Of a stretch of 64,000 bases of DNA, positions 51,839 to 63,419 are shown piece after piece. This DNA comes from Lachnospiraceae bacterium (GTDB taxonomy: Bacteria; Bacillota; Clostridia; Lachnospirales; Lachnospiraceae). A program made the position numbers and the translations under genes. The stretch lies in contig JAAWEK010000013.1 of assembly GCA_022794265.1 (NCBI GenBank), positions 62,001 through 126,000 on the forward strand. Direction: 5' to 3'. Numbering within the stretch: position 1 is the first letter of the stretch; the number at the start of each line of letters is the position of its first letter. Below the pieces are notes generated by a model, which had not been told where the DNA came from, did no database searches, and worked only from the letters and a program-made list of their open reading frames with translations.

Positions 51839-52354
51839 ATGTCAGAAGCAAATTGGTATGTAGTTCATACTTATTCCGGCTATGAGAATAAGGTTAAGGC
51901 TAATATTGAAAAGACAATTGAAAACAGAAAGCTTCAGGACCAGATTTTAGAGGTTGCAGTTCCGATGCAGGATGTAGTCGAGGTTAAGAACGGTTCGAAA
52001 AAGCAGGTTTCCAAGAAACTGTTTCCGGGATATGTTCTTATCAACATGATTATGAATGATGATACCTGGTATGTCGTTCGGAATACAAGAGGTGTCACTG
52101 GATTTGTGGGTCCGGGATCAAAACCGGTTCCGCTTACGGAAGCTGAGATGAAACCACTTGGAATCAAGGTTGACGAAGTAGTGGTTGATTTTGATTTGGG
52201 CGATACGGTTACTGTAACAAGCGGCGTTTGGGAAAACACTATAGGCGTTATAAAACGTATAGATCATCACAAACAAATTGTTACAATCAATGTTGACATG
52301 TTTGGCCGTGAAACACCGGTAGAGATAAGTTTCACAGACGTAAAAAAGATGTAA
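51839..52354 (+). CDS. nusG: NusG, transcription elongation/antitermination factor
   Basis: 171 residues. NGN domain first (WYVVHTYSGYENKVKANIEK, LFPGYVLINMIMNDDTWYVVRNT, GVTGFVGPGSKPVPLT), then a C-terminal KOW domain (FDLGDTVTVTSGVWENTIGV). NusG binds the clamp helices of RNA polymerase and couples it to ribosome or Rho. AAGGAG precedes the ATG. Standard place between secE and rplK. Confidence 0.97.
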   Translation: MSEANWYVVHTYSGYENKVKANIEKTIENRKLQDQILEVAVPMQDVVEVKNGSKKQVSKKLFPGYVLINMIMNDDTWYVVRNTRGVTGFVGPGSKPVPLTEAEMKPLGIKVDEVVVDFDLGDTVTVTSGVWENTIGVIKRIDHHKQIVTINVDMFGRETPVEISFTDVKKM

Positions 52355-52384
52355 AAGTTGAATATCTGCTTATTGCAGAAGGAC

Positions 52385-52446
52385 GTGGGAGGATAAGCCT
52401 TTCGAAATCCAATATGATTTTGGATGATTTCTTCCGATAATACCAC
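52385..52446 (+). promoter_or_regulatory. Candidate ribosomal protein L1 binding site before rplK
   Basis: GTGGGAGG (52385-52392) and ATACCAC (52440-52446) reproduce the two sides of the L1 site of 23S rRNA (GGUGGGAGG and AAUACCACC in Escherichia coli). Between them a hairpin GAAATCCAA with its near-complement stands where the rRNA has helix 78. Autogenous translational control of rplKA by L1 is established in other bacteria. Confidence 0.62.
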
Positions 52447-52465
52447 AATATTAGGAGGTGCCATA

Positions 52466-52891
52466 ATGGCTAAGAAAGTAGAAGGATATATTAAGTTACA
52501 GATTGCAGCTGGTAAGGCAACACCAGCACCACCAGTTGGTCCTGCACTTGGACAGCATGGTGTTAACATCGTACAGTTTACAAAGGAATTTAATGCAAGA
52601 ACAGCAGACCAGGAAGGAATGATTATTCCGGTAGTCATTACTGTTTATTCGGACAGAAGCTTCAGCTTCATTACCAAAACACCACCTGCGGCAGTATTGT
52701 TAAAGAAAGCCTGCAAGATTCAGTCAGGTTCAGGCGTTCCGAATAAGAATAAAGTTGCTTCCATTACAAAGGCAGAGATTCAGAAGATTGCTGAACTTAA
52801 GATGCCGGATTTGAATGCTGCTTCTGTTGAGGCTGCCATGAGCATGATATCAGGTACGGCCAGAAGTATGGGAATCACGGTAGTTGATTAA
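52466..52891 (+). CDS. rplK: Ribosomal protein L11 (uL11)
   Basis: 141 residues: [20 protein letters not shown] near the N-terminus, then [13 protein letters not shown] and the RNA-binding C-terminal half with [20 protein letters not shown]. It forms the GTPase-associated stalk base. ATG 52466 with AGGAGG, not the ATG at 52424. Confidence 0.98.
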   Translation: MAKKVEGYIKLQIAAGKATPAPPVGPALGQHGVNIVQFTKEFNARTADQEGMIIPVVITVYSDRSFSFITKTPPAAVLLKKACKIQSGSGVPNKNKVASITKAEIQKIAELKMPDLNAASVEAAMSMISGTARSMGITVVD

Positions 52892-52914
52892 TTCTTTTTT
52901 GTAAATTATAAAAA

Positions 52915-52941
52915 GTGGGAGGAGTCTTCCGCTAATACCAC
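52915..52941 (+). promoter_or_regulatory. Second candidate L1 binding site before rplA
   Basis: GTGGGAGG (52915-52922), a short hairpin with AGGAGTCTTCC pairing, and AATACCAC (52934-52941). It ends six bases before the AGGAGG of rplA, so L1 binding would directly hinder rplA translation. A compact version of the site at 52385-52446. Confidence 0.62.
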
Positions 52942-52956
52942 TAGGAGGTTTTTAGA

Positions 52957-53652
52957 ATGAAACGAGGAAAGAAATATGTAGAAGCAGCAAAGGCAATTGA
53001 CCGTGCTACTTTATATGATACAGCAGATGCGGTGGCTTTGGTTAAAAAGTCAGCAGTTGCTAAATTTGATGAGACAATTGAAGCTCATATCAGAACAGGA
53101 TGTGACGGACGTCATGCAGACCAGCAGATTCGTGGTGCGGTTGTACTGCCTCACGGAACAGGTAAGAAGGTAAGGGTTCTTGTATTTGCAAAAGGAGCTA
53201 AAGCTGATGAAGCAACAGCAGCAGGTGCGGAATTTGTCGGCGGTGAGGAATTAATACCAAAGATTCAGAATGAAAACTGGTTTGAATTTGATGTTGTTGT
53301 AGCCACACCGGACATGATGGGTGTTGTGGGCCGTCTGGGACGTGTACTCGGACCAAAGGGCTTAATGCCAAATCCAAAGGCTGGAACGGTTACAATGGAT
53401 GTTGCAAAAGCTGTTGCTGATATTAAAGCAGGTAAGATTGAATACAGACTTGACAAAACAAACATTATCCATGTGCCAATTGGAAAAGCTTCATTTACTG
53501 AAGAGCAGTTAGCGGACAACTTCCAGACACTTATGAATGCAATCAATAAGGCAAAACCTAACTCATTAAAGGGCCAGTATTTAAGAAGCGTTACGCTTAC
53601 CTCTACCATGGGTCCTGGCGTGAAGTTAAATGTTGCCAAACTGGCGAATTAA
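52957..53652 (+). CDS. rplA: Ribosomal protein L1 (uL1)
   Basis: 231 residues, standard length: [20 protein letters not shown], then [52 protein letters not shown] and [19 protein letters not shown]1 forms the mobile L1 stalk and can repress its own operon. AGGAGG is well placed. Confidence 0.98.
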   Translation: MKRGKKYVEAAKAIDRATLYDTADAVALVKKSAVAKFDETIEAHIRTGCDGRHADQQIRGAVVLPHGTGKKVRVLVFAKGAKADEATAAGAEFVGGEELIPKIQNENWFEFDVVVATPDMMGVVGRLGRVLGPKGLMPNPKAGTVTMDVAKAVADIKAGKIEYRLDKTNIIHVPIGKASFTEEQLADNFQTLMNAINKAKPNSLKGQYLRSVTLTSTMGPGVKLNVAKLAN

Positions 53653-53693
53653 TCATCAGTCATTGGGAATATTTTAAATTTGCTAAAAAGTGA

Positions 53694-53723
53694 TTGACAA
53701 TATATCTATGGATATGCTAGAAT
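53694..53723 (+). promoter_or_regulatory. SigA promoter of rplJL
   Basis: A perfect TTGACA (53694-53699), an 18-base spacer and TAGAAT (53718-53723), just upstream of the L10 leader. Confidence 0.85.
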
Positions 53724-53734
53724 GCATATCGTGT

Positions 53735-53842
53735 AAAAAAGCCGAAGACAGCAGGTGCATTTGCTTAAATCATTGCCTGCCGAGGATAATTCAAAACATG
53801 AATATATGCCTCTCTGTCTGAACGGATGGAGAGGCTTTTTAA
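53735..53842 (+). ncRNA. L10 leader (r-protein autoregulatory RNA)
   Basis: AGACAGCAGGTG and CCTGCCGAGG form the conserved L10-binding stem; further on GCCTCTC pairs with GAGAGGC before TTTTT, an attenuator. This is the Firmicutes L10 leader that lets the L10-L12 complex shut down rplJL transcription. Confidence 0.87.
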
Positions 53843-53916
53843 TATCAGGATATTAGAATCCTGCCATATATCTGTGTTTTTTCGGCAACACTACTAATAT
53901 AAGGAGGCAACAAGTC

Positions 53917-54411
53917 ATGGCTAAGGTAGAAGTGAAACAACCTATCGTTGATGAAATTTCTGAATTACTTAATGGTGCTAAATCTGCTGTTTTAGTAGAC
54001 TACCGTGGTCTTACTGTTGAACAGGATACAACTCTTCGTAAGCAGTTAAGAGAAGCCGGTGTCGTATATAAGGTTTACAAAAACACTATGATTAATTTTG
54101 CTGTTAAGGGTACGGAATTCGAAGAATTAGGAAAGCATTTGGAAGGACCTACAGCGATAGCAATATCAAAAGAAGATGCTACGGCTCCTGCAAGAGTTTT
54201 GTATGAATTCTCTAAGGGTGCGGAAGCGCTTGAACTGAAAGCCGGTGTGGTAGAAGGCACTTACTATGATGCTGATGGAATCAAGGTTATTGCTACCATT
54301 CCTTCAAGAGAAGTGCTTATTTCCAAATTACTTGGAAGTATACAGTCACCGATTGCAAACTTTGCTCGTGTTATTAAGCAGATTGCTGAAAAAGACGAAA
54401 CAGTTGCATAA
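53917..54411 (+). CDS. rplJ: Ribosomal protein L10 (uL10)
   Basis: 164 residues: VDEISELLNGAKSAVLVDYR, GLTVEQDTTLRKQLREAGV, VYKNTMINFAVKG and the C-terminal helix ISKLLGSIQSPIANFARVIK that binds L12 dimers. Translation starts at ATG 53917 after AAGGAGG. Controlled by the leader upstream. Confidence 0.98.
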   Translation: MAKVEVKQPIVDEISELLNGAKSAVLVDYRGLTVEQDTTLRKQLREAGVVYKVYKNTMINFAVKGTEFEELGKHLEGPTAIAISKEDATAPARVLYEFSKGAEALELKAGVVEGTYYDADGIKVIATIPSREVLISKLLGSIQSPIANFARVIKQIAEKDETVA

Positions 54412-54493
54412 TGAAAGAAATTACTAATAAATAAACCAGCCCTTCTATCAATGGATGGAATGGGAAAAAATGTAAAAATGGAGGATATTAAAG

Positions 54494-54859
54494 ATGACAA
54501 CTCAGGAAATAATTGATGTAATCAAAGGTATGACAGTTTTAGAATTAAACGATTTAGTTAAAGCTTGTGAGGAAGAATTCGGTGTTTCTGCAGCAGCAGG
54601 AGTTGTAGTTGCAGCAGCAGGTGCAGGTGCGGCAGCAGCTGATGAGAAGTCTGAATTTGATGTTGAGTTAACATCATTTGGTGAGAAGAAGATGGATGTA
54701 ATCAAGCTTGCCAAGACAGTATTAGGCTTAGGCTTAAAGGAAGCTAAGGAAGTTGTTGAGTCAGCTCCAAAGGTTATCAAAGAAGCTGCTTCTAAAGAAG
54801 AAGCTGAAGAACTTAAGGCTAAGTTCGAAGAAGCTGGAGCTACTATTACATTAAAGTAA
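54494..54859 (+). CDS. rplL: Ribosomal protein L7/L12 (bL12)
   Basis: 121 residues: an N-terminal dimerisation part ([20 protein letters not shown]), an Ala/Gly-rich hinge ([14 protein letters not shown]) and the C-terminal factor-binding domain with [25 protein letters not shown] precedes the ATG. A strong terminator follows. Confidence 0.98.
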   Translation: MTTQEIIDVIKGMTVLELNDLVKACEEEFGVSAAAGVVVAAAGAGAAAADEKSEFDVELTSFGEKKMDVIKLAKTVLGLGLKEAKEVVESAPKVIKEAASKEEAEELKAKFEEAGATITLK

Positions 54860-54879
54860 TCCTTATGAAATTGGTAGTG

Positions 54880-54915
54880 AGGGATTTGCCGGGACAACCG
54901 GCAAATCCCTTTTTA
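54880..54915 (+). terminator. Rho-independent terminator of rplJL
   Basis: A perfect 13-pair stem AGGGATTTGCCGG/CCGGCAAATCCCT, loop GACAA, then TTTTT. It separates rplL from the next genes, so rpoBC depends on its own promoter. Confidence 0.95.
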
Positions 54916-55128
54916 AATTAAACTAACTGATATATATTCTGATAAATATTAAAATATGAACAGGTGTTTTGATAAAAATGGATGAAAAGTAAAATAGGGT
55001 ATTATTATATTGTTTAATTGACATTTTATGATATAGTGTAAGCAATAAATGAATATATATATGAAATAGGGGAATATTTAAAACAATGATAAGAATATTA
55101 TGAAGAATATAAAAAGAGGTGAGAAGCA

Positions 55129-55575
55129 ATGGAAAAATTCATGATGGTTGATAAATTAGGGATGTTGGAAATTGAGACTGTATTAGTGGAAATGAATGAA
55201 CCGGTTTTTTTTGTATGTAAAAACGAAAAAAAAGAGTTGTTTTTATGTTCGTGCTGCCAGGCAAACAAAAATGGCAAAAAATGGTTGATAACAAGGACGT
55301 CGCCGGATATAGTTGTTAAAATATTAAAAGATGAGATTACATTAAGGGAAGCATTTTTAGAGTTTGAAGATATACAGGTTTCGGTGTGTTCATTTGATGG
55401 TGATATAAAAATTGCAGAACATGATTCTGTGGATTGGGATTATGAAAACAGTATTCTTCTTCCCGACAAAGGAGAATATATGGATGTGGAAGAAGATGAA
55501 TTTTTGGAAGAGATATCATATTATGAAGGAAAGAAAGTTGAAGCATATAAGAATATAAAATTGGAAATTGATTAA
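55129..55575 (+). CDS. Acidic protein of unknown function between rplL and rpoB
   Basis: 148 residues, pI clearly low, with a C-terminal acidic helix (DVEEDEFLEEISYYEGKKVE). The N-terminal 60 residues look like a beta-rich domain (MLEIETVLVEMNEPVFFVCK, ELFLCSCCQAN). No signal or membrane segment. It lies between the rplL terminator and its own terminator, on the same strand as rpoBC; GAGGTG precedes the ATG. No family is recognised. Upstream sequence (54916-55128) is AT-rich with a possible TTGACA at 55018-55023, followed 15 bases on by TATAGT, as promoter. Confidence 0.6.
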   Translation: MEKFMMVDKLGMLEIETVLVEMNEPVFFVCKNEKKELFLCSCCQANKNGKKWLITRTSPDIVVKILKDEITLREAFLEFEDIQVSVCSFDGDIKIAEHDSVDWDYENSILLPDKGEYMDVEEDEFLEEISYYEGKKVEAYKNIKLEID

Positions 55576-55605
55576 AGAACCCCTTACGGCAGGGGTTCTT
55601 TTTCA
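55575..55605 (+). terminator. Rho-independent terminator
   Basis: AAGAACCCCT pairs with AGGGGTTCTT over a six-base loop, then TTT. It starts at the stop codon of the acidic protein gene. Confidence 0.88.
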
Positions 55606-55638
55606 GTGAAAAATTATTACAATAAATCCAAATTTTTC

Positions 55639-55667
55639 TTGACATAAAATTTGCAAAATGGTACAAT
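55639..55667 (+). promoter_or_regulatory. SigA promoter of rpoBC
   Basis: A perfect TTGACA (55639-55644), a 17-base spacer and TACAAT (55662-55667), with a leader of about 100 bases before rpoB. Confidence 0.9.
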
Positions 55668-55774
55668 GGACAATGCACTATTGTGTGAGATAGGTGAATT
55701 GTGCCTAAAAACAGATACCTTTGGGAATGGGGAAATCCTGCCCCATTCTTAATATATTATGATGCAAGGGGTGA

Positions 55775-58700
55775 ATGTCGATGGAGCAAAACAGAATGCG
55801 TCCGGTTAAATCAGGAAAAAGTGTTAGAATGAGCTATTCGAGACAGAAAGAGGTTCTCGGGATGCCTAACCTTATTGAAATCCAAAAGGATTCCTACCAC
55901 TGGTTTTTGACTGACGGACTGAAAGAAGTGTTTAACGACATCTCACCAATTGAAGACTTTACAGAGCATTTGAGCTTGGAGTTCGTAGATTTTCAGTTGT
56001 GTGAAGATGAAGCAAAGTATTCTATTGAGGAATGCAAGGAAAGAGATGCAACTTACGCTGCGCCGCTGAAGGTAAAGGTGAGACTCAATAAAAAAGAAAC
56101 CGGAGAAATCAGTGAACATGAGATATTCATGGGTGATTTGCCATTGATGACCGCTACTGGTACATTCGTGATTAACGGCGCCGAGCGTGTAATCGTTAGT
56201 CAGTTAGTTCGTTCCCCTGGCATCTATTATGGTATAGCACATGATAAGATCGGTAAAGAATTATACTCATGCACGGTAATTCCTAACAGAGGAGCATGGC
56301 TGGAATATGAAACGGATTCCAATGATGTATTTTATGTTCGGGTGGATAGGACAAGAAAAGTTCCGGTTACGGTATTGATTCGTGCATTGGGATATGGAAC
56401 AAATGCTGAAATTATTGATTTGTTTGGAGAAGAGCCGAAGATTTTGGCGAGTTTTGCGAAAGACACTTCTGATAACTATCAGGATGGTCTTTTGGAATTA
56501 TATAAAAAAATCCGACCAGGCGAGCCGTTAGCTGTTGAAAGCGCGGAAAGCCTTATTTCCAGTATGTTTTTTGATGCCAGACGTTATGACCTGGCGAAGG
56601 TGGGACGTTATAAATTTAATAAGAAGCTTGCACTTAAAAACAGAATAAAAAATCAGATACTGGCGGAATCCGTAGTTGATGCAGAGACCGGCGAAATACT
56701 TGCGGAAGCAGGCACTAAAATAACCGAAGAACTGGCAACAGCGATTCAAAATGCGGCAGTACCTTTCGTATGGATTCAGACGGAAGAAAGAAATGTAAAA
56801 GTCATCTCTAATATGATGGTTGACATCAGTTCCTATGTGGATTTTGACTGTAGGGATTTAGGGATAACGGAACTGGTATTTTATCCGGTATTATCACAGA
56901 TTCTGGCTGAGAATACGGAGGAAGAAGATTTAAAGACAGCGATTAAAAAGAATATTGCCGAACTGATTCCGAAACATATAACAAAGGAAGATATTATTGC
57001 TTCCATTAACTATAATATGCATCTGGAAGCTGGCATTGGTAATTCCGATGATATTGACCACTTAGGCAACAGACGTATCCGTGCGGTAGGTGAATTATTG
57101 CAGAATCAGTACAGAATTGGCTTATCCAGAATGGAGCGAGTAGTTCGTGAACGAATGACCACTCAGGATATGTCGGATGTATCTCCGCAGGGGCTGATCA
57201 ACATTAAACCAGTAACGGCGGCGGTGAAGGAGTTTTTCGGAAGTTCCCAGCTGTCCCAGTTTATGGATCAGAATAATCCGTTGGGTGAGTTGACGCATAA
57301 GAGGCGTTTATCTGCATTGGGACCAGGCGGTCTGTCCAGAGACAGAGCCGGATTTGAGGTCCGGGATGTACATTATTCCCACTATGGAAGAATGTGTCCG
57401 ATTGAAACCCCGGAAGGTCCGAACATCGGTCTGATTAATTCACTGGCTACCTATGCAAGAATTAATGAATACGGATTTATTGAAGCACCGTATCGTGTGG
57501 TAGATAAGACCATTGACCCAAAGAATCCTGTTGTTACCGATGAAATCTGGTATTTAACAGCAGATGAAGAGGATAATTATATTGTTGCTCAGGCAAACGA
57601 GCCATTGGACGAAGAGGGACATTTTGTAAATGCCAATGTATCCGGCCGTTACAAAGAAGAAACTTCCGAATTCCAGAGACAGAATGTTGATCTGATGGAC
57701 GTTTCACCGAAGATGGTATTCTCAGTAGCAACATCCATGATCCCGTTCCTGGAAAATGATGATGCAAACCGTGCACTTATGGGTTCCAACATGCAGCGTC
57801 AGGCTGTGCCGCTTCTGACTACAGAAGCACCTGTGGTGGGTACCGGTATTGAGCATAAAGCTGCGGTGGATTCTGGTGTATGCGTATGTGCGAAAAAAGC
57901 GGGTGTGGTGGAACGTTCCACATCAAAAGAAATATCCATCCGTTATGATGACGATAAACAGTTAGAGACTTATAAATTGATTAAGTTTGCAAGAAGTAAC
58001 CAGAGTAACTGTTATAACCAGAAACCTATCGTATTTAAAGGCGAGCATGTGGAAGCCGGACAGGTGATTGCAGACGGAGCATCTACTTCAAACGGAGAGA
58101 TTGCCCTGGGTAAGAATCCATTAATCGGATTTATGACCTGGGAAGGTTATAACTATGAAGATGCGGTACTTTTAAGTGAAAAACTTGTTCAGAATGATGT
58201 ATATACTTCAGTTCATATTGAAGAATACGAAGCGGAATCCAGAGATACCAAACTTGGACCGGAAGAGATAACCAGAGATGTTCCGGGGGTAGGCGACGAT
58301 GCCCTTAAGAATCTGGATGAGAGAGGAATCATCCGAATCGGTGCGGAAGTAAGAGCCGGAGATATTTTGGTGGGAAAGGTTACTCCGAAGGGAGAAACCG
58401 AACTGACAGCCGAAGAGAGACTGTTAAGAGCTATATTTGGTGAAAAAGCCAGAGAAGTCAGAGATACATCACTGAAAGTTCCTCACGGTGAATATGGTAT
58501 CGTTGTGGATGCCAAGGTATTTACAAGGGAAAACGGTGACGAACTGGCCCCAGGTGTAAATCAGACCGTCCGTATCTATATTGCCCAGAAGAGAAAGATT
58601 TCTGTGGGTGATAAGATGGCCGGCCGTCACGGTAACAAGGGTGTGGTTTCCCGCGTGTTGCCAGTAGAAGATATGCCGTTTCTACCGAATGGTCGTCCGC

Positions 58701-59647
58701 TGGATATTGTTCTGAACCCGTTGGGCGTGCCTTCCCGTATGAATATCGGACAGGTGTTGGAAATTCACTTAAGTCTTGCTGCAAAAGCCCTTGGATTTAA
58801 TGTGGCGACCCCTGTATTTGACGGCGCAAAGGAAAATGACATTATGGATACCCTGGATTTGGCGAACGATTATGTCAATACACCATGGGAAGAATTTGAA
58901 GAAAAGTATAAAGATATTTTGAATCCTGAGATTATGCAGTATCTGTCAGACAACAGAGAACATAGAAAAGAGTGGGCAGGCGTACCAATTACCAGAGACG
59001 GAAAAGTTCAGCTCAGGGACGGTCGTACCGGTGAATTTTTTGACGGCAAAGTTACCATTGGACATATGCACTACTTAAAGCTTCATCATTTGGTTGATGA
59101 TAAGATTCATGCACGTTCCACAGGCCCTTACTCACTGGTTACCCAGCAGCCGCTGGGCGGTAAAGCGCAGTTCGGTGGTCAGAGATTCGGCGAAATGGAA
59201 GTATGGGCGTTGGAGGCATATGGTGCTTCTTATACGTTGCAGGAGATTCTGACGGTTAAATCCGATGACGTGGTGGGTCGTGTGAAGACCTATGAAGCTA
59301 TTATAAAAGGACGTAATATACCGGAACCGGGTATACCGGAATCCTTTAAGGTATTGTTAAAGGAACTGCAGTCTCTGGCACTGGATGTAAAAGTACTTCG
59401 GGAAGACAATACCGAAGTTGACATGAAGGAAAATATTGATGAAGCAACTATTTCATATAATTCCGTAATGTCAGAAGATAAGAATTATAACCAGAACAAT
59501 AATGAAGATTTTGGAAAACTTGGATATCAGACACAGCAGATTTCAGAGGACGGATTCGAAGATGTAGCACCGGAAGAAGATTTGGACGGTGAATTTGAGG
59601 AAGAATTAATCTTGGATGAATCCTATGATGATTCAATTGAAGAATAG
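55775..59647 (+). CDS. rpoB: RNA polymerase beta subunit
   Basis: 1290 residues. Fork-loop and rifampicin region: [20 protein letters not shown] and [13 protein letters not shown]; the residues usually changed in resistance (Asp in MDQN, His in THKRR, Ser in LSALG) are wild type. Further marks: [20 protein letters not shown]-type [32 protein letters not shown] near the C-terminus. The protein ends with an acidic tail (about the last 60 residues) typical for Clostridia. AAGGGGTG precedes ATG 55775; ATG 55781 is an equal choice. rpoC follows after 15 bases. Confidence 0.98.
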   Translation: MSMEQNRMRPVKSGKSVRMSYSRQKEVLGMPNLIEIQKDSYHWFLTDGLKEVFNDISPIEDFTEHLSLEFVDFQLCEDEAKYSIEECKERDATYAAPLKVKVRLNKKETGEISEHEIFMGDLPLMTATGTFVINGAERVIVSQLVRSPGIYYGIAHDKIGKELYSCTVIPNRGAWLEYETDSNDVFYVRVDRTRKVPVTVLIRALGYGTNAEIIDLFGEEPKILASFAKDTSDNYQDGLLELYKKIRPGEPLAVESAESLISSMFFDARRYDLAKVGRYKFNKKLALKNRIKNQILAESVVDAETGEILAEAGTKITEELATAIQNAAVPFVWIQTEERNVKVISNMMVDISSYVDFDCRDLGITELVFYPVLSQILAENTEEEDLKTAIKKNIAELIPKHITKEDIIASINYNMHLEAGIGNSDDIDHLGNRRIRAVGELLQNQYRIGLSRMERVVRERMTTQDMSDVSPQGLINIKPVTAAVKEFFGSSQLSQFMDQNNPLGELTHKRRLSALGPGGLSRDRAGFEVRDVHYSHYGRMCPIETPEGPNIGLINSLATYARINEYGFIEAPYRVVDKTIDPKNPVVTDEIWYLTADEEDNYIVAQANEPLDEEGHFVNANVSGRYKEETSEFQRQNVDLMDVSPKMVFSVATSMIPFLENDDANRALMGSNMQRQAVPLLTTEAPVVGTGIEHKAAVDSGVCVCAKKAGVVERSTSKEISIRYDDDKQLETYKLIKFARSNQSNCYNQKPIVFKGEHVEAGQVIADGASTSNGEIALGKNPLIGFMTWEGYNYEDAVLLSEKLVQNDVYTSVHIEEYEAESRDTKLGPEEITRDVPGVGDDALKNLDERGIIRIGAEVRAGDILVGKVTPKGETELTAEERLLRAIFGEKAREVRDTSLKVPHGEYGIVVDAKVFTRENGDELAPGVNQTVRIYIAQKRKISVGDKMAGRHGNKGVVSRVLPVEDMPFLPNGRPLDIVLNPLGVPSRMNIGQVLEIHLSLAAKALGFNVATPVFDGAKENDIMDTLDLANDYVNTPWEEFEEKYKDILNPEIMQYLSDNREHRKEWAGVPITRDGKVQLRDGRTGEFFDGKVTIGHMHYLKLHHLVDDKIHARSTGPYSLVTQQPLGGKAQFGGQRFGEMEVWALEAYGASYTLQEILTVKSDDVVGRVKTYEAIIKGRNIPEPGIPESFKVLLKELQSLALDVKVLREDNTEVDMKENIDEATISYNSVMSEDKNYNQNNNEDFGKLGYQTQQISEDGFEDVAPEEDLDGEFEEELILDESYDDSIEE

Positions 59648-59662
59648 AAGGGAGTGTCTTGG

Positions 59663-62600
59663 ATGCCTGAAACAAATAATGAAACATATCAGCAGATGAC
59701 ATTTGATAAAATCAGAATCGGTCTCGCATCTCCTGATAAGATCAGAGAATGGTCTTATGGTGAGGTAAAAAAACCGGAAACCATTAATTACAGAACATTG
59801 AAACCGGAACGGGATGGTTTGTTTTGTGAGAAAATTTTCGGACCAAGCAAGGACTGGGAATGTCACTGTGGAAAATATAAGAAAATCAGATATAAAGGCG
59901 TGATTTGTGACAGATGTGGTGTAGAAGTTACAAAGGCCAGCGTGAGAAGAGAGCGTATGGGTTCCATTGAGCTTGCGGCTCCGGTATCGCATATCTGGTA
60001 TTTCAAGGGAATTCCCAGCCGTATGGGTCTGATTCTTGACCTGTCCCCGCGTACACTGGAGAAGGTATTATACTTTGCTTCCTATATCGTACTGGATGCC
60101 GGTGAAACCGAGCTGATGTATAAGCAGGTGCTCTCTGAAAAGGAATACCGGGAGGCATATGATAAATATGGTTCTGCTTTTAAAGTGGGAATGGGTGCGG
60201 AAGCAGTGCTGGAACTACTTCAGGCTATAGATCTGGATAAGGAATCCGAAGAACTGAAAGGTGCATTAGAGGAATCTACCGGTCAGAAACGTGCAAAAAT
60301 TATAAAGAGACTGGAAGTTGTTGAGGCATTTAAGGCATCTGGTAATAAACCGGAGTGGATGATACTTCAGGTTATTCCGGTAATTCCGCCTGATTTAAGA
60401 CCTATGGTTCAGCTGGACGGTGGCCGTTTTGCTACTTCCGACCTGAATGACTTATATAGAAGAATCATTAACAGAAACAACCGTCTGGAACGGTTATTGG
60501 AATTGGGTGCTCCTGAAATTATCGTAAGAAACGAAAAGAGAATGCTGCAGGAAGCGGTAGATGCCCTGATTGATAACGGTCGCCGGGGACGTCCGGTAAC
60601 AGGACCGGGAAATCGTGCATTGAAGTCTCTTTCCGATATGTTAAAAGGTAAACAGGGACGTTTCCGACAGAACCTGCTGGGTAAACGTGTGGATTATTCC
60701 GGACGTTCGGTTATCGTAGTCGGACCGGAACTTAAAATATATCAATGCGGTCTGCCGAAGGAAATGGCTATTGAGCTGTTTAAACCATTTGTTATCCGTC
60801 AGCTGACTGCTAACGGAACAGCCCACAATGTTAAGAGTGCCAAGAAGATGGTAGAGCGTTTGCAGACGGAAGTATGGGATGTACTGGAAGATGTAATCAA
60901 AGAACACCCAGTGATGTTAAATCGTGCGCCTACACTGCACAGGCTTGGTATTCAGGCATTTGAGCCGATTCTGGTAGAAGGTAAGGCAATTAAACTGCAT
61001 CCGTTGGTATGTACTGCATTTAACGCCGACTTTGACGGTGACCAGATGGCTGTACATCTTCCGTTATCTGTGGAAGCACAGGCAGAATGCCGGTTTTTAT
61101 TACTTTCACCAAATAACCTGTTGAAACCGTCCGACGGTGGTCCGGTAGCGGTTCCGTCTCAGGATATGGTACTGGGCATTTATTATCTGACACAGGAAAG
61201 ACCAGGTGTGAAAGGTGAAGGGAAGATATTTAAGAGTGTAAACGAAGCGATACTTGCATACGAAAACGGTGCAATAACCCTTCATTCTAAAATATTTGTA
61301 AGAGTGACCAAGATAACTCCGGATGGAGAAGAGGTTACCGGAATTATCAATTCCACATTGGGAAGATGCATCTTTAATGAAATTCTTCCTCAGGATTTAG
61401 GACTTACAAAGCGGGAAAACAAAGAAGACTATTTAAAACTGGAAGTTGATTACCATGTAGGTAAGAAACAGTTAAAAGGAATTCTTGAAAAAGTTATTAA
61501 TATTCATGGTGCAACCAAGACGGCAGAGGTTTTGGACGATATTAAAGCAATGGGATATAAATATTCTACCCGTGCGGCCATGACGGTTTCCATTTCCGAT
61601 ATGACTATTCCGGAAGAGAAAGCTCCGCTTCTGAAAGAAGCAGAAGAAACCGTGGAAAAAATTACAAAGAATTTCCGTCGTGGATTTATTACTGATGAAG
61701 AGCGTTACAAAGAAGTCATTAAGACATGGCAGACAGCTGATGATAAGATTCAGAAGGCGCTGATGGCAGGTCTTGACCCGTATAATAACATCTATATGAT
61801 GGCGGATTCCGGTGCCCGTGGTTCAGATAAGCAGATTAAGCAGCTTGCCGGTATGCGTGGTCTGATGGCAGATACTACTGGAAAGACCATTGAATTGCCG
61901 ATTACCTCTAATTTCCGTGAAGGTCTGGACGTACTGGAATATTTTATTTCGGCACACGGAGCCAGAAAAGGTTTGTCGGATACGGCGCTTCGTACTGCCG
62001 ATTCCGGTTATCTGACCAGACGTCTGGTTGACGTATCCCAGGATTTGATTATCCGTGAAGTTGACTGTTGTGAAGGAAAAGAGATTCCGTTTATGGAAAT
62101 CGGCGGCTTTCAGGAAGGTGCAGAAATAACTGAAAGTCTGGAAGAGAGAATTACGGGTCGTTATGCGGCTGAAACCATTACCGATGCCGAAGGCAATGTA
62201 ATCGTTAAGGCAAATCATATGATCACACCGAAGCGTGCCGCTAAGGTTGTGGCAACCGGCAGGGAAAGGGTTAAGATTCGTACCATTTTATCCTGCAAAT
62301 CCCATATCGGAGTTTGTGCGAAGTGTTACGGCGCTAACATGGCAACCGGTCAGGCAGTGCAGGTTGGTGAAGCCGTGGGTATTATTGCGGCCCAGTCCAT
62401 TGGTGAGCCGGGTACACAGCTTACCATGCGTACTTTCCATACCGGTGGTGTTGCCGGCGGCGATATCACACAGGGTCTTCCTCGTGTGGAGGAGCTTTTT
62501 GAGGCAAGAAAACCGAAAGGACTTGCAATTATCGCTGAATTTGGTGGAAAGGTGGAAGTCAGGGATACTAAGAAGAAGAGGGAAATCATTATTACCAATG

Positions 62601-63331
62601 AGGAGACCGGAGAACAGAAGGCATACCTCATTCCGTATGGTTCCAGAATTAAGGCCCGCATTCAGGACGGAGTTGTTCTGGAGGCCGGAGATGAACTGAC
62701 GGAAGGTAGTGTAAATCCTCATGATATTCTTAGAATCAAAGGCGTTCGTGCTGTTCAGGATTATATGATCCGTGAGGTTCAGAGAGTATACCGTCTTCAG
62801 GGTGTGGAAATCAATGATAAGCATATTGAAGTAATCGTACGTCAAATGTTGAAGAAAGTCCGTATAGAGGATAATGGTGATTCTGAATTTTTACCTGGCT
62901 CTCAGGTAGATGTTCTTGACTTCAATGAAATCAATGAGAAACTGATTGAAGAAGGAAAAGAGCCGGCAGAAGGCAAGCAGATTATGCTGGGTATCACAAA
63001 GGCCTCACTGGCAACCAATTCCTTCCTGTCGGCAGCTTCCTTCCAGGAGACTACCAAGGTTCTTACGGAAGCCGCTATTAACGGTAAAGAAGACCCGCTG
63101 ATTGGTCTGAAGGAAAATGTAATCATTGGTAAGCTGATTCCTGCCGGAACTGGTATGAAGAGATATCGGAGTGTCAAACTGGATACTGATATGAATGAGA
63201 TACAGGTATCGGAGGAAGATGATTTTATGGTACCGGAGGACGATATGTTCTCAGTAGCAGAAGAAGAGGATATTATGATATCTGAAGAGGATACAGAGGA
63301 AGCTGAAGCTATCAGCGACCTTTTGGAATAG
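59663..63331 (+). CDS. rpoC: RNA polymerase beta' subunit
   Basis: 1222 residues. Zinc-binding [20 protein letters not shown] near residue 70; active-site [12 protein letters not shown]; the trigger-loop region [20 protein letters not shown]; a second zinc site with [33 protein letters not shown]. An acidic C-terminal tail (about 50 residues) mirrors that of RpoB. ATG 59663 with GAAGGGAG 8 bases upstream is chosen over GTG 59654. No split and no intein. Confidence 0.98.
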   Translation: MPETNNETYQQMTFDKIRIGLASPDKIREWSYGEVKKPETINYRTLKPERDGLFCEKIFGPSKDWECHCGKYKKIRYKGVICDRCGVEVTKASVRRERMGSIELAAPVSHIWYFKGIPSRMGLILDLSPRTLEKVLYFASYIVLDAGETELMYKQVLSEKEYREAYDKYGSAFKVGMGAEAVLELLQAIDLDKESEELKGALEESTGQKRAKIIKRLEVVEAFKASGNKPEWMILQVIPVIPPDLRPMVQLDGGRFATSDLNDLYRRIINRNNRLERLLELGAPEIIVRNEKRMLQEAVDALIDNGRRGRPVTGPGNRALKSLSDMLKGKQGRFRQNLLGKRVDYSGRSVIVVGPELKIYQCGLPKEMAIELFKPFVIRQLTANGTAHNVKSAKKMVERLQTEVWDVLEDVIKEHPVMLNRAPTLHRLGIQAFEPILVEGKAIKLHPLVCTAFNADFDGDQMAVHLPLSVEAQAECRFLLLSPNNLLKPSDGGPVAVPSQDMVLGIYYLTQERPGVKGEGKIFKSVNEAILAYENGAITLHSKIFVRVTKITPDGEEVTGIINSTLGRCIFNEILPQDLGLTKRENKEDYLKLEVDYHVGKKQLKGILEKVINIHGATKTAEVLDDIKAMGYKYSTRAAMTVSISDMTIPEEKAPLLKEAEETVEKITKNFRRGFITDEERYKEVIKTWQTADDKIQKALMAGLDPYNNIYMMADSGARGSDKQIKQLAGMRGLMADTTGKTIELPITSNFREGLDVLEYFISAHGARKGLSDTALRTADSGYLTRRLVDVSQDLIIREVDCCEGKEIPFMEIGGFQEGAEITESLEERITGRYAAETITDAEGNVIVKANHMITPKRAAKVVATGRERVKIRTILSCKSHIGVCAKCYGANMATGQAVQVGEAVGIIAAQSIGEPGTQLTMRTFHTGGVAGGDITQGLPRVEELFEARKPKGLAIIAEFGGKVEVRDTKKKREIIITNEETGEQKAYLIPYGSRIKARIQDGVVLEAGDELTEGSVNPHDILRIKGVRAVQDYMIREVQRVYRLQGVEINDKHIEVIVRQMLKKVRIEDNGDSEFLPGSQVDVLDFNEINEKLIEEGKEPAEGKQIMLGITKASLATNSFLSAASFQETTKVLTEAAINGKEDPLIGLKENVIIGKLIPAGTGMKRYRSVKLDTDMNEIQVSEEDDFMVPEDDMFSVAEEEDIMISEEDTEEAEAISDLLE

Positions 63332-63348
63332 AGGATATATTAAAAAAG

Positions 63349-63388
63349 AAGAAATGGACTGCCGGAAGAGCAGTTCATTTCTTTTTTT
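63349..63388 (+). terminator. Rho-independent terminator of rpoBC
   Basis: AAGAAATGGACTGC pairs with GCAGTTCATTTCTT (one G-U), loop CGGAAGA, then a T run. It also lies 3' to the convergent regulator gene. Confidence 0.92.
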
Positions 63389-63419
63389 GTGAAAAACCTG
63401 GTGGGCGTGAATATGGATG

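Noticed and set aside
59448-59992. Minus-strand open frames opposite the rpoB-rpoC junction
   Set aside because: These and similar frames throughout the window are shadows of well-supported genes, without ribosome binding sites or family motifs.
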